A stretch of 64,000 nucleotides of DNA from contig NC_061508.1 of the NCBI RefSeq assembly GCF_022539505.1, forward strand, positions 264,622,736-264,686,735, read 5' to 3'. The notes beneath the pieces were generated by a model. It had not been told where the DNA came from and did not search any database. It worked only from the letters and a program-made list of their open reading frames with translations. This document shows positions 10,172-20,855 of the stretch, piece after piece. Made by a program: the position numbers and the translations under genes. The DNA comes from Lolium rigidum (lineage: Eukaryota; Streptophyta; Magnoliopsida; Poales; Poaceae). Each line of letters opens with the position of its first letter. Positions within the stretch are counted from its first letter, which is position 1.

Positions 10172-11254
10172 TGAAAGAACATTTCATGATCTCTAAGTTT
10201 TGTGTGTTTGTTAACAACACCGGTGACAATTTAACCGTGTGCTGAGTGGTTTACATTTATGGAAAAGATACCACGGAAAATCTCGACCCACTCAAAAAGG
10301 AAGAAAAGAAAAGAAGGAAGAAGCTGAAACCTGGCCCTGGCCGGCAACTCTGGGCCGGCACTGCCGGTGTGTACACCCCGGCACTGCCGGTGTTTTCGGC
10401 CCGGCACTGCCGGCCTGACTGTCGACCTGCAGTTTCAGAAAAGTGGCCGGCACTGCCGGCGTCTCAAGGCCGGCACTGCCGGCATTTCACCTCCAACGGG
10501 CAGAAAAGTGGGTGGGGTATAAATACCCCCCTTCACCTACCTTGGAAGGTTGCTCAAACCCTAAGATCTTCATCCTCCATTGCTTGAGCCACCAAGAACA
10601 CCAAAATAGCTTGATCTCCTCCCTCAACCACCCAAATCACTTGTGCTTTGGAGAATCGAAGGAGAAGACCCCGATCTACATCCTCACCGAAGCGTTTTTC
10701 ATTTCCCCCTCATATGCTTGAGGGCCCCCTTGCTAGTGTTCTTCTTTGGATCCCTAGTTGATTTGTGTTGATGTATTGTTGTTGATTGTTGTGTTGTAAC
10801 AGATTTGGGAGCCTCCAATTCGGTTGTGGATGTGTGCCCCAAGAACCTTGTAAAGGCCCGGTTTCCGCCTCGAGGAAATCCCTTAGTGGATGTGGGCTAG
10901 GCCTTCCTGGCGTTGCTCACAGGAGATCTGAGTGAAGCCTTCGTGGCTGTTGGTTTGGCTTGCGTAGCAACCAAACTCCTCCAAACGTAGACGTACCTTC
11001 TTGCAAAGGAAGGGAACTACGGGAATCATCTCCGTGTCATCGCGTGCTCCACTCTCGGTTACTTCTATCCCATTCTATCTTCTATATATTGCGTAGCTAT
11101 ATCTTGCTTAGTTGATAACCTTGTCATATAGGTAAATTCACTTAGTTGCATATCTAGAGAATTTACCTTTGTGTCAAGCCTAAGTTGAAAAAGAACTAAA
11201 AATTGGGTAGCACCTATTCACCCCCCCCTCTAGGTGCGGCATACGATCCTTTCA
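10172..11254 (+). repeat. 5' LTR of the Sirevirus
   Basis: Starts TGAAAGAACATTTC and ends GATCCTTTCA. It carries five CCGGCACTGCCGG-type palindromes between 10354 and 10493, then TATAAATA at 10518-10525 flanked by GGGG and CCCC. Compared with the 3' LTR it lacks about 9 bases that remove one palindrome copy near 10341. Confidence 0.92.
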
Positions 11255-11268
11255 ATTGGTATCAGAGC
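11255..11268 (+). promoter_or_regulatory. Primer-binding site (initiator tRNA-Met)
   Basis: ATTGGTATCAGAGC directly follows the 5' LTR. TGGTATCAGAGC is the standard copia site complementary to the 3' end of initiator tRNA-Met. Confidence 0.92.
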
Positions 11269-11303
11269 CTCCGCTCTTATTTCGGGCTTAACCGCCTAAG
11301 AGT

Positions 11304-12499
11304 ATGCCGAACGAGGATCCCACGGAAGAGGCCACCAAGACGGTCTCCGTGGAAGACTTCAATTCGTTGAAGTCCTCCATGGAAGCCCAAATGGAAAGCA
11401 TGAAAAAGATGATTGCCGAGCTTTTGGCTCCGGCCCTTCCCAAGGCTCCTAGTGTAGAGGTAAAGGACACGGGTGCGTTAGAAGAGGGTGAGGCTTCGGA
11501 ATTACCCTCCTCTACCAAACCCGTGGAAGGTGATAACTTAAACACCTTAAAAAATCCCATTGCATCTCCTAGGACAACTAGTGGAGGTGATAGCTACAAT
11601 CGAGTAGCTCCACCTTTTCTATCTCCCGATATACCGGTTCCCCATCCCCATATGAACATTCGGGGCGACCCACCTAAGTTTTCCATTGAGAATTTCGATA
11701 CTTGGCAATTTGAGTTTCGCTCTCATGTTTGCAGTGCCTCCAATGAACTTTGGAGAATCATCGTGGAAGGCTTCAAGCCATACAACCCCAACAAGTTGAC
11801 TAGAAGAGAAGCGGTTGATAGTCAACTCAACAACACCGCCTTGCACATGATTCAAACTAGTGTGGGGACAAAGGAATTGCATCGTGTTCGGAACTACACC
11901 ACCGCCAAGGAAGCTTGGGACGGTTTGTCCGCTAGTTGCATTGGAAGTGAGAGCACAAGGAGGAACAAGTACAATTCTCTTAAGAATAAAGCCGAAGGTT
12001 TCTTGAGGCTACCGGATGAAGATCATGAACTCATGTATGGAAGACTTCTCACCGTTGCCGATGCCTTCCGGTTGATTGGTGCCACTCACATCAATGACTC
12101 TTGGATCAAGGAGAAGTACATTGAATGCATGATGCCATTTGTACCCATTGATGTCAAGATTCTTGTAGGGAGGGAATGCTATTCCTCTCTCACTTCTCAA
12201 CAAGTGGTGCACGAGATGCAAGCTCTCAAGGTGCTTGAAGAAAACTCTCATGACTCTCGCAACCGAGCTCTTGGGATGACAAAAGGGTCCAACCTTGCCT
12301 TGGCGGTCAACTCCGTTGAAGAAGTGATTCCTCAAGAATCATATAGGGCATCTTGGAGTATGTCTTATCCGGAAGATTTGCAATGCCACTACCATGATCA
12401 CATGGCCTTCCATGCAAAGTCCTTTTGGGTTGATCCCGCCAAGGCCAAGGAAGACAACATCAAGAGAAACAACAAAAGTGGGTTCACTAGCTTTGGTCC
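11304..12499 (+). CDS. Sirevirus Gag, N-terminal part (interrupted)
   Basis: The frame opens MPNEDPTEEATKTVSVEDFN 50 bases after the LTR and runs 398 codons. A charged N-terminus with a short coil precedes the retrotransposon gag core (PPKFSIENFDTWQFEFRSHV; NELWRIIVEGFKPYNP; TAKEAWDGLSASC). At codon 399 it is broken by a retrotransposon flanked by GGTCC. The remaining codons resume in the same frame at 19300. The complete Gag would be 913 residues. There are no internal stops in this segment, so the only lesion is the insertion. Confidence 0.85.
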
Positions 12500-14166
12500 T
12501 GATACGTCTCCGACGTATCGATAATTTCTTATGTTCTATGCCATATTATTGATGATACCTACATGTTTTATGCACACTTTATGTCATATTCGTGCATTTT
12601 CTGGAACTAACCTATTAACAAGATGCCGAAGTGCCGGTTCTCGTTTTCTGCTGTTTTTGGTTTCGAAATCCTAGTAACGAAATATTCTCGGAATTGGACG
12701 AAACGAAGACCCGGGGGCCTATTTTTCCACGGAGCTTCCGGAAGACCGAAGAGCATACGAAGTGGGGCCACGAGGTGGCGACACCACATGGCGGCGCGGC
12801 CGCAGGGGGCCGCGCCGCCTATGGTGTGGGCCCCTCGTCGGCCCTCCGACTCGCCCTTCCGCCTACTTAAAGCCTCCGTCGCGAAACCCCCGATGCGAAA
12901 AACCACGATACGGAAAACCTTGCGAGACGCCGCCGCCGATCCCATCTCGGGGATTCGGAGATCTCCTCCGGCACCCGCTCGGAGAGGGGATTCATCTCCC
13001 GGAGGACTCTACACCGCCATGGTCGCCTCCGGAGTGATGAGTGAGTAGTTCACCCCTGTACTATGGGTCCATAGCAGTAGCTAGATGGTTGTCTTCTCCT
13101 CATTGTGCTTCATTGTCGGATCTTGTGAGCTGCCTAACATGATCAAGATCATCTATACTGTAATTCTATATGTTGTGTTTGTCGGGATCCGATGGATAGA
13201 GAATACCATGTTATGTTAATTATCAAGTTATTACATATGTGTTGTTTATGATCTTGCATGCTCTGCGTTACTAGTAGAGGCTCTGGCCAAGTTTTTACTC
13301 TTAACTCCAAGAGGGAGTATTTATGCTCGATAGTGGGTTCATGCCCGCATTGACACCGGGACGAGTGACGTAAAGTTCTAAGGTTGTCGTTGTGCTTGTT
13401 GCCACTAGGGATAAAACATTGGCGCTATGTTCGATGATGTAGTTGTTGATTACATTACGCACCATACTTAATGTAATTGTCTGTTGCTTTGCAACTTAAT
13501 ACCGGAGGGGTTCGGATGATAACTCGAAGGTGGACTTTTTAGGCATAGATGCGGTTGGATGGCGGTCTATGTACTTTGTCGTAATGCCCAATTAAATCTC
13601 ACTATACTTATCATGTCATGTATGTGCATTGTTATGCCCTCTCTATTTGTCAATTGCCCAGATCGTAATTTGTTCACCCAACATGCTTTTATCTTATGGG
13701 AGAGACACCTCTAGTGAACTGTGGACCCCGGTCCATTCTTTTAATCTCGAAATACAAATCTGTCGCAATACTTGTTTTACTCGTTTTCTCTGCAAACAAT
13801 CATCTTCCACACAATACGGTTAATCCTTTGTTACAGCAAGCCGGTGAGATTGACAACCTCATCTGTTTCGTTGGGGCAAAGTACTTTGGTTGTGTTGTGC
13901 GGGTTCCACGTTGGCGCCGGAATCTCCGGTGTTGCGCCGCACTACATCCCGCCGCCATCAACCTTCAACGTGCTTCTTGGCTCCTCCTGGTTCGATAAAC
14001 CTTGGTTTCTTTCCGAGGGAAAACTTGCTGCTGTGCGCATCATACCTTCCTCTTGGGGTTGCCCAACGAACGTGTGAAATACACGCCATCAAGCTCTTTT
14101 TCTGGCGCCGTTGCCGGGGAACGAAGAAAAGTTACACCACAAAGATTTTCAACTCCCACGTCAACA
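12500..14166 (+). repeat. 5' LTR of the nested non-autonomous element
   Basis: Its last 75 bases (14092-14166) contain a second copy of the primer-binding site, TGGCGCCGTTGCCGGGGA at 14103-14120, 74 bases before the functional position. An older LTR end would be at 14091 (CGCCATCA). The frames inside (for example 12623-13048) recur in the 3' LTR and are not genes. Confidence 0.9.
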
Positions 14167-14176
14167 GCTCTTTTTT

Positions 14177-14194
14177 TGGCGCCGTTGCCGGGGA
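14177..14194 (+). promoter_or_regulatory. Primer-binding site (tRNA-Asp)
   Basis: TGGCGCCGTTGCCGGGGA lies 11 bases after the LTR end and is the complement of the 3' end of plant tRNA-Asp including CCA. An identical copy sits inside the LTR at 14103-14120. Confidence 0.8.
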
Positions 14195-14400
14195 GATCAA
14201 GACACGCTGCAAGGGGAGTCTCCACTTCTCAATCTCTTTACTTTGTTTTTGTCTTGCTTTATTTTATTTACTATTTTGTTTGCTGCATTATATCAAAACA
14301 CAAAAAAATTAGTTGCTAGTTTTACTTTATTTGCTATCTTGTTTGCTATATCAAAAACACAAAAAAATTAGTTACTTGCATTTACCTTACTTATTTCATC

Positions 14401-14926
14401 ATGTTTCCTTTTAATTTTACCGCAAAGAACATACCGGTAGGACAAGGGTCTATAATTGGGAGGAACAATATAGAAGAATTTTTTACCCATGTTAGTACCG
14501 TTGAAGATTTTGAAGATAGACACTTGGTAGAACTTGCTCCTACTTATGAAATTGCTGCCGCATTGCTTTAGTTCGCCTGTTGGAAACTAAATTTGTTAAT
14601 CTCAATCCTATAATCCAACACATGTTTCTTACACTTGGTGATTTGGAAGAGGGGAAAAGAAAGATTTTGTTTTAGAAACCCTTCTTAGAGAATTTGGTGG
14701 TCTAGCAAGAGAAGCTAGAAAGGTCTTCGCTAAATTTAATATGCTTGGTTCTCATACTAATTTTGTTAGTCTCCTTGAAAAAATGGACATGGATAGGATA
14801 AGGTATACTAACAATGCTAATGATGGTGGGGAGATCAAAGCACCAATACCATGCAAACTCCTAGCTATGAATGATGCACTAGAAAATAACTATGCTTGGC
14901 TTGTTCCTCGAAAATTTGTTCGATGA
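14401..14926 (+). pseudogene. Decayed gag-like frame of the nested element
   Basis: A frame opens MFPFNFTAKNIPVGQGSI and reads EEFFTHVSTVEDFEDRHLVE to a TAG near 14570. After a frame change it continues as FGGLAREARKVFAKFN and MLGSHTNFVSLLEKMDMDRI to a stop near 14925. No zinc knuckle or enzyme domain follows. It resembles the short gag-like frames of non-autonomous grass elements; the identification is tentative. Confidence 0.45.
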
Positions 14927-17617
14927 GAGTAGCAAGCCCAAGACTAATGAAAAGGGAGACGCTGAAACTTATGTATCCAATATACTATGCATGGTTGAGA
15001 AACCTCCAAACCCCGCTGTAGGTGCACCACCCTTCGATAATACTTGAGATACACTTTCTGCGCCTAGCGCTTATGGGAGACAACCCATGTTTTTACTCCA
15101 GTATTTTTGTTTTATATTTGTGTCTTGGAAGTTGTTTACTACTGTAGCAACCTCTCCTTATCTTAGTTTTATGTTTTGTTGTGCCAAGTAAAGTCTTTGA
15201 TAGAAAAGTAAGTACTAGATTTGGATTACTGCGCAGTTCCAGATTTCTTTGCTGTCACGAATCTGGGTCTATATCCCTGTAGGTAGCTCAGAAAATTAAG
15301 CCAATTTACGAGCATGATCCTCAGATATGTACGCAACTTTCATTCAATTTGAGCATTTTCGTTTGAGCAAGTCTGGTGGCCTAATAAAATCCATCTTTAC
15401 GGACTGTTCTGTTTTGACAGATTCTGTCTTTTATTTCGCATTGCCTCTTTTGCTATGTTGGATGAATTTCTTTGATCCACTAATGTCCAGTAGCTTTATG
15501 CAATGTCCAGAAGTGTTAAGAATGATTGTGTCACCTCTCAACATGTGAATTTTTATTATGCACTAACCCTCTAATGAGTTGTTTCGAGTTTGGTGTGGAG
15601 GAAGTTTTCAAGGATCAAGAGAGGAGTATGATGCAATATGATCAAGGAGAGTGAAAGCTCTAAGCTTGGGGATGCCCCGGTGGTTCACCCCTGCATATTC
15701 TAAGAAGACTCAAGCGTCTAAGCTTGGGGATGCCCAAGGCATCCCCTTCTTCATCGACAACATTATCAGGTTCCTCCCTGAAACTATATTTTTATTCCGT
15801 CACATCTTATGCACTTTGCTTGGAGCGTCGGTTTGTTTTTGTTTTTTGTTTTTGTTTGAATAAAATGGATCCTAGCATTCACTTTATGGGAGAGAGACAC
15901 GCTCCGCTGTAGCATATGGACAAATATGTCCTTAGGCTCTACTCATAGTATTCATGGCGAAGTTTCATCTTCGTTAAATTGTTATATGGTTGGAATTGGA
16001 AAATACTACATGTAGTAACTCTAAAATGTCTTGGATAATTTGATACTTGGCAATTGTTGTGCTCATGATTAAGCTCTTGCATCATATACTTTGCACCCAT
16101 TAATGAAGAAATACTTAGAGCTTGCTAATTTGGTTTGCATATTTGGTTTCTCTAGAGTCTAGATAACATTTAGTATTGAGTTTTGAACAACAAGGAAGAC
16201 GGTATGGAGTCTTATAATGTTTACCATATGTCTTTTATGTGAGTTTTGCTGTACCGTTCATCCTTGTGTTTGTTTCAAATAACCTTGCTAGCCTAAACCT
16301 TGTATCGAGAGGGAATACTTCTCATGCATCCCAAATACTTGAGCCAACCACTATGCCATTTGTGTCCACCATACCTACCTACTACATGGTATTTATCCGC
16401 CATTCCAAAGTAAATTGCTTGAGTGCTACCTTTAAAATTCCATCATTCACCTTTGCAATATATAGCTCATGGGACAAATAGCTTAAAAACTATTGTGGTA
16501 TTGAATATGTACTTATGAACTTTATCTCTTATTAAGTTGCTTGTTGTGCGATAACCATGCTTCTGGGGACGCCATCAACTATTCTTTGTTGAATATCATG
16601 TGAGTTGCTAGCTATGCATGTCCGTCTTGTCTGAAGTAAGAGAGATCTACCACCTTCATGGTTGGAGCATGCATATTGTTAGAGAAGAACATTGGGCCGC
16701 TAACTAAAGCCATGATTCATGGTGGAAGTTTCAGTTTGGACATATATCCTCAATCTCATATGAGAATAATAATTGTTGCCACATGCTTATGCATTAAAGA
16801 GGAGTCCATTATCTGTTGTCCATGTTGTCCCGGTATGGATGTCTAAGTTGAGAATAATCAAAAGCGAGAAATCCAAAATGCGAGCTTTCTCCTTAGACCT
16901 TTGTACAGGCGGCATGGAGGTACCCCATTGTGACACTTGGTCAAAACATGTGCATTGCAAAGATCCGGTAGTCCAAGCTAATTAGGACAAGGTGCGGGCA
17001 CTATTAGTATGCTATGCATGAGACTTGCAACTTGTAAGATATAACTTTCATAACTCATATGCTTTATTACTACCGTTGACAAAATTGTTTCATGTTTTCA
17101 AAATAAAAGCTCTAGCACAAATATAGCAATCGATGCTTTCCTCTTTGAAGGACCATTCTTTTTACTTTTATGTTGAGTCAGTTCACCTATCTCTCTCCAC
17201 CTCAAGAAGCAAACACTTGTGTGAACTGTGCATTGATTCCTACATACTTGCATATTGTACTTGTTATATTACTCTATGTTGACAATTATCCATGAGATAT
17301 ACATGTTACAAGTTGAAAGCAACCGCTGAAACTTAATCTTCCTTTGTGTTGCTTCAATGCCTTACTTTGATTTATTGCTTTATGAGCTAACTCTTATGCA
17401 AGACTTATTAATACTTGTCTTGAAGTACTATTCATGAAAAGTCTTTGCTTTATGATTCACTTGTTTACTCATGTCATTACCATTGTTTTGATCGCTGCAT
17501 TCACTACATATGTTTACAAATAGTATGATCAAGGTTATGATGGCATATCACTTCGGAAATTATCTTTGTTATCGTTTTACTCGCTCGGGACGAGCGAGAA
17601 CTAAGCTTGGGGATGCT
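14927..17617. other. Non-coding interior of the nested element
   Basis: AT-rich, with no enzyme domains on either strand. The phrase AAGCTTGGGGATGC occurs at about 15662, 15721 and 17604; the last acts as the polypurine region before the 3' LTR. Confidence 0.65.
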
Positions 17618-19294
17618 TGATACGTCTCCGACGTATCGATAATTTCTTATGTTCTATGCCATATTATTGATGATACCTACATGTTTTATGCACACTTTAT
17701 GTCATATTCGTGCATTTTCCGGAACTAACCTATTAACAAGATGCCGAAGTGCCGGTTCTCGTTTTCTGCTGTTTTTGGTTTCAGAAATCCTAGTAACGAA
17801 ATATTCTCGGAATTGGACGAAACGAAGACCCGGGGGCCTATTTTTCCACGGAGCTTCCGGAAGACCGAAGAGCATACGAAGTGGGGCCACGAGGTGGCGA
17901 CACCACATGGCGGCGCGGCCGAGAGGGGCCCGCGCCGCCCTATGGTGTGGGCCCCTCGTCGGCCCTCCAACTCTGCCCTTCCGCCTACTTAAAGCCTCCG
18001 TCGCGAAACCCCCGATGCGAAAAACCACGATACGGAAAACCTTACCGAGACGCCGCCGCCGATCCCATCTCGGGGGATTCCGGAGATCTCCTCCGGCACC
18101 CTGCCGGAGAGGGGATTCATCTCCCGGAGGACTCTACACCGCCATGGTCGCCTCCGGAGTGATGAGTGAGTAGTTCACCCCTGGACTATGGGTCCATAGC
18201 AGTAGCTAGATGGTTGTCTTCTCCTCATTGTGCTTCATTGTCGGATCTTGTGAGCTGCCTAACATGATCAAGATCATCTATCTGTAATTCTATATGTTGT
18301 GTTTGTCGGGATCCGATGGATAGAGAATACCATGTTATGTTAATTATCAAGTTATTACATATGTGTTGTTTATGATCTTGCATGCTCTCCGTTACTAGTA
18401 GAGGCTCTGGCCAAGTTTTTACTCTTAACTCCAAGAGGGAGTATTTATGCTCGATAGTGGGTTCATGCCTCGCATTGACACCGGGACGATGTGATGTAAA
18501 GTTCTAAGGTTGTGCTTGTCTTGTTGCCACTAGGGATAAAACATTGGCGCTATGTTCGAGGATGTAGTTGTTGATTACATTACGCACCATACTTAATGCA
18601 ATTGTACTGTTGCTTTGCAACTTAATACCGGAGGGGGTTCGGATGATAACTTCGAAGGTGGACTTTTTAGGCATAGATGCGGTTGGATGGCGGTCTATGT
18701 ACTTTGTCGTAATGCCCAATTAAATCTCACTATACTTATCATGTCATGTATGTGCATTGTTATGCCCTCTCTATTTGTCAATTGCCCGACTGTAATTTGT
18801 TCACCCAACATGCTTTTATCTTATGGGAGAGACACCTCTATTGAACTGTGGACCCCGGTCCATTCTTTTAATACTGAAATACAAATCTGCTGCAATACTT
18901 GTTTTACTCGTTTTCTCTGCAAACAATCATCTTCCACACAATACGGTTAATCCTTTGTTACAGACAAGCCGGTGAGATTGACAACCTCACTTGTTTCGTT
19001 GGGGCAAAGTACTTTGGTTGTGTTGTGCGGGTTCCACGTTGGCGCCGGAATCTCCGGTGTTGCGCCGCACTACATCCCGCCGCCATCAACCTTCAACGTG
19101 CTTCTTGGCTCCTCCCGGTTCGATAAACCTTGGTTTCTTTCTGAGGGAAAACTTGCTGCTGTGCGCATCATACCTTCCTCTTGGGGTTTCCCAACGAACG
19201 TGTGAAATACACGCCATCAAGCTCTTTTTCTGGCGCCGTTGCTGGGGAACGAAGAAAAGTTACACCACAAAGATTTTCAACTCCCACGTCAACA
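17618..19294 (+). repeat. 3' LTR of the nested non-autonomous element
   Basis: Near-copy of 12500-14166 with scattered substitutions and small indels. It also ends with the primer-site copy (19231-19248, one base changed: GCTGGGGA), then CACGTCAACA and the GGTCC target duplication. Confidence 0.9.
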
Positions 19295-19299
19295 GGTCC

Positions 19300-20845
19300 A
19301 AAGACAAGATCATGCTACAATTGTGATGACAAGCGCCACTTCATTGCCAAATGCCCCTATGAGAATAGAGAGCTTCATAATGGGAGGCTCATTCCCAAGG
19401 ACAAGAGCAAAGACACAAAGGGCAAGTATTCAAAAGCCCCCAACAAGAAATTCTACAACAACAAGACCAAGAAGGGCAAGAGGCCCTCAAGAGTTGTGCT
19501 AGTAACAAGGGAAGAATATTCATCCGATGAAGTTGAAAGTTCGAGTGGTGATGAGGATGAAGAAAGCTCAAAGGAATTGGCCGCCATCGTCACCACCAAC
19601 ATTCCCTCTTCATCTCTCTTTGAATCTCCCAATGAGAATCCTCATATCAAGAATGCACATTGCTTCATGGAAAGGTCCTCCTTGGACACATCTATTGTGC
19701 TATCAACTCAAGAAGAGTATACCTCCGGAGATGATGATGTTGATGATGAAGAAGATGCAACCTCTAATGGATTGGTCGCTCTTGCCTCCCTCTCCACTAA
19801 CTCATCATCACCAAGTGAATCCCCCAATGAGGTCATTCATGTGGAGGAAGAAAGTTGCCTCATGGCTAAATCCTCCGAGGTATCATCCCCTAGCCCCTCT
19901 ATGCCTAACATATCTAGTGATCTAGGGGTTGATGATGCTAGTCTAAAAGTGAAACAAGAAATGCTAGATTTTGATGATTTCATTCTCAACCTACAAGGTA
20001 ACACTAAAAAGCATGTTTCAAATTTCATGGTTCGTATAGCTCAACAAAGTGATATTATTGAGAAAAAGGGTCAAATAGAGAGAGAAGACTCTCTTGAAAT
20101 CCATGCTCTTAAAAATGCTCTTGAGGAAAGTCAAGAAACTATAGCTTCTCTTGAGGAGAGGCTAGAAACTCTTGAAGAGCCTCAAGATAAAATTAACAAG
20201 CTCACAAAAGCTAGAGATCTTGCTAGGGCTAAGACTAAAGTGCTTAAAAAGGAAAAGGCCCAATTTGAGGTTGATCATGAGAAACTTGTAAAGGATCTAG
20301 ATGAACTAGACAAAGCTCACAAAGCTTTGAAGAGTGAATTCACTCTCCTATCCAAGTCTTATGAGCAACTTCAAATTAGGCTTGCTACTTATGATGTGCC
20401 TAGTTCCTCTACTCCTCTATGTGATCATGCAAATATTGTTGAGGAAAATGCTAGGTTGAAGGATGAACTTGCTAAGGCCTCCTCTCCCCAAAGTAAACTT
20501 TCTTTGGATGATCTTTTGAGTAAGCAAAGATCAAACAATGGGAAGGAGGGTCTTGGTTATAATGCCAAGGCAAAGAAGGCAAACAAGCAAAAGGCCAAGC
20601 CCGCACAAGAGAAGAAGAAAGCCGTCACTAATGGTGAAGCCTCCAAGGGCAAAACCATGAATGATGATGATGCGGGAAATGCTAACCCTCACTATGTTTT
20701 ATTTAAAGATTATTATGGTGATGTTTATGCTAAATATGTTGGCCCTTATGATGGTTATGTTGCTTGGTCTATTTGGGTCCCAAAGACCCTTGTTGCTAAC
20801 AAAAGAGGACCCATTGTGAAATGGGTACCTAAATCCAAGAATTGA
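19300..20845 (+). CDS. Sirevirus Gag, C-terminal part
   Basis: Resumes the Gag frame after the GGTCC duplication. A CCHC zinc knuckle CYNCDDKRHFIAKC comes first, then a basic region, two acidic Ser-rich stretches, and a long coiled-coil segment (ENALEESQETIASLEERL-like heptads, roughly codons 250-400 of this part). A basic Lys-rich segment follows, then the C-terminal VLFKDYYGDVYAKYVGPYDG and PIVKWVPKSKN, stopping with TGA at 20843. The very long coiled-coil Gag is typical of Sireviruses. Removing the insertion restores one 913-residue frame with no stops. Confidence 0.85.
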
Positions 20846-20855
20846 TCTCATGTAG

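Larger units (their letters stand above)
12500..19294 (+). mobile_element. Non-autonomous LTR retrotransposon nested in the Sirevirus gag
   Basis: LTRs of 1667 and 1677 bases (12500-14166 and 17618-19294) start TGATACGTCTCCGACG and end CACGTCAACA. The flanking target duplication GGTCC is perfect (12495-12499, 19295-19299). A primer site complementary to tRNA-Asp follows. The 3.45-kb interior has only a decayed gag-like frame and no pol domains, so it depends on another element for movement. The polypurine-like AAGCTTGGGGATGC precedes the 3' LTR. I cannot assign superfamily from the interior. Confidence 0.9.

Noticed and set aside
10354..10493. Regular CCGGCACTGCCGG repeats as a CRISPR-like array
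   Set aside because: Repeats are 13 bases, spacers are irregular and conserved between the two LTRs, and the context is a plant retrotransposon.
12500..19294. A 1.67-kb segment repeated at 12500 and 17618 as a possible segmental gene duplication
   Set aside because: The two copies are LTRs of one element: both have TG...CA ends, flank a primer site and purine tract, and are bounded by GGTCC duplications. Frames inside are repeat artefacts.
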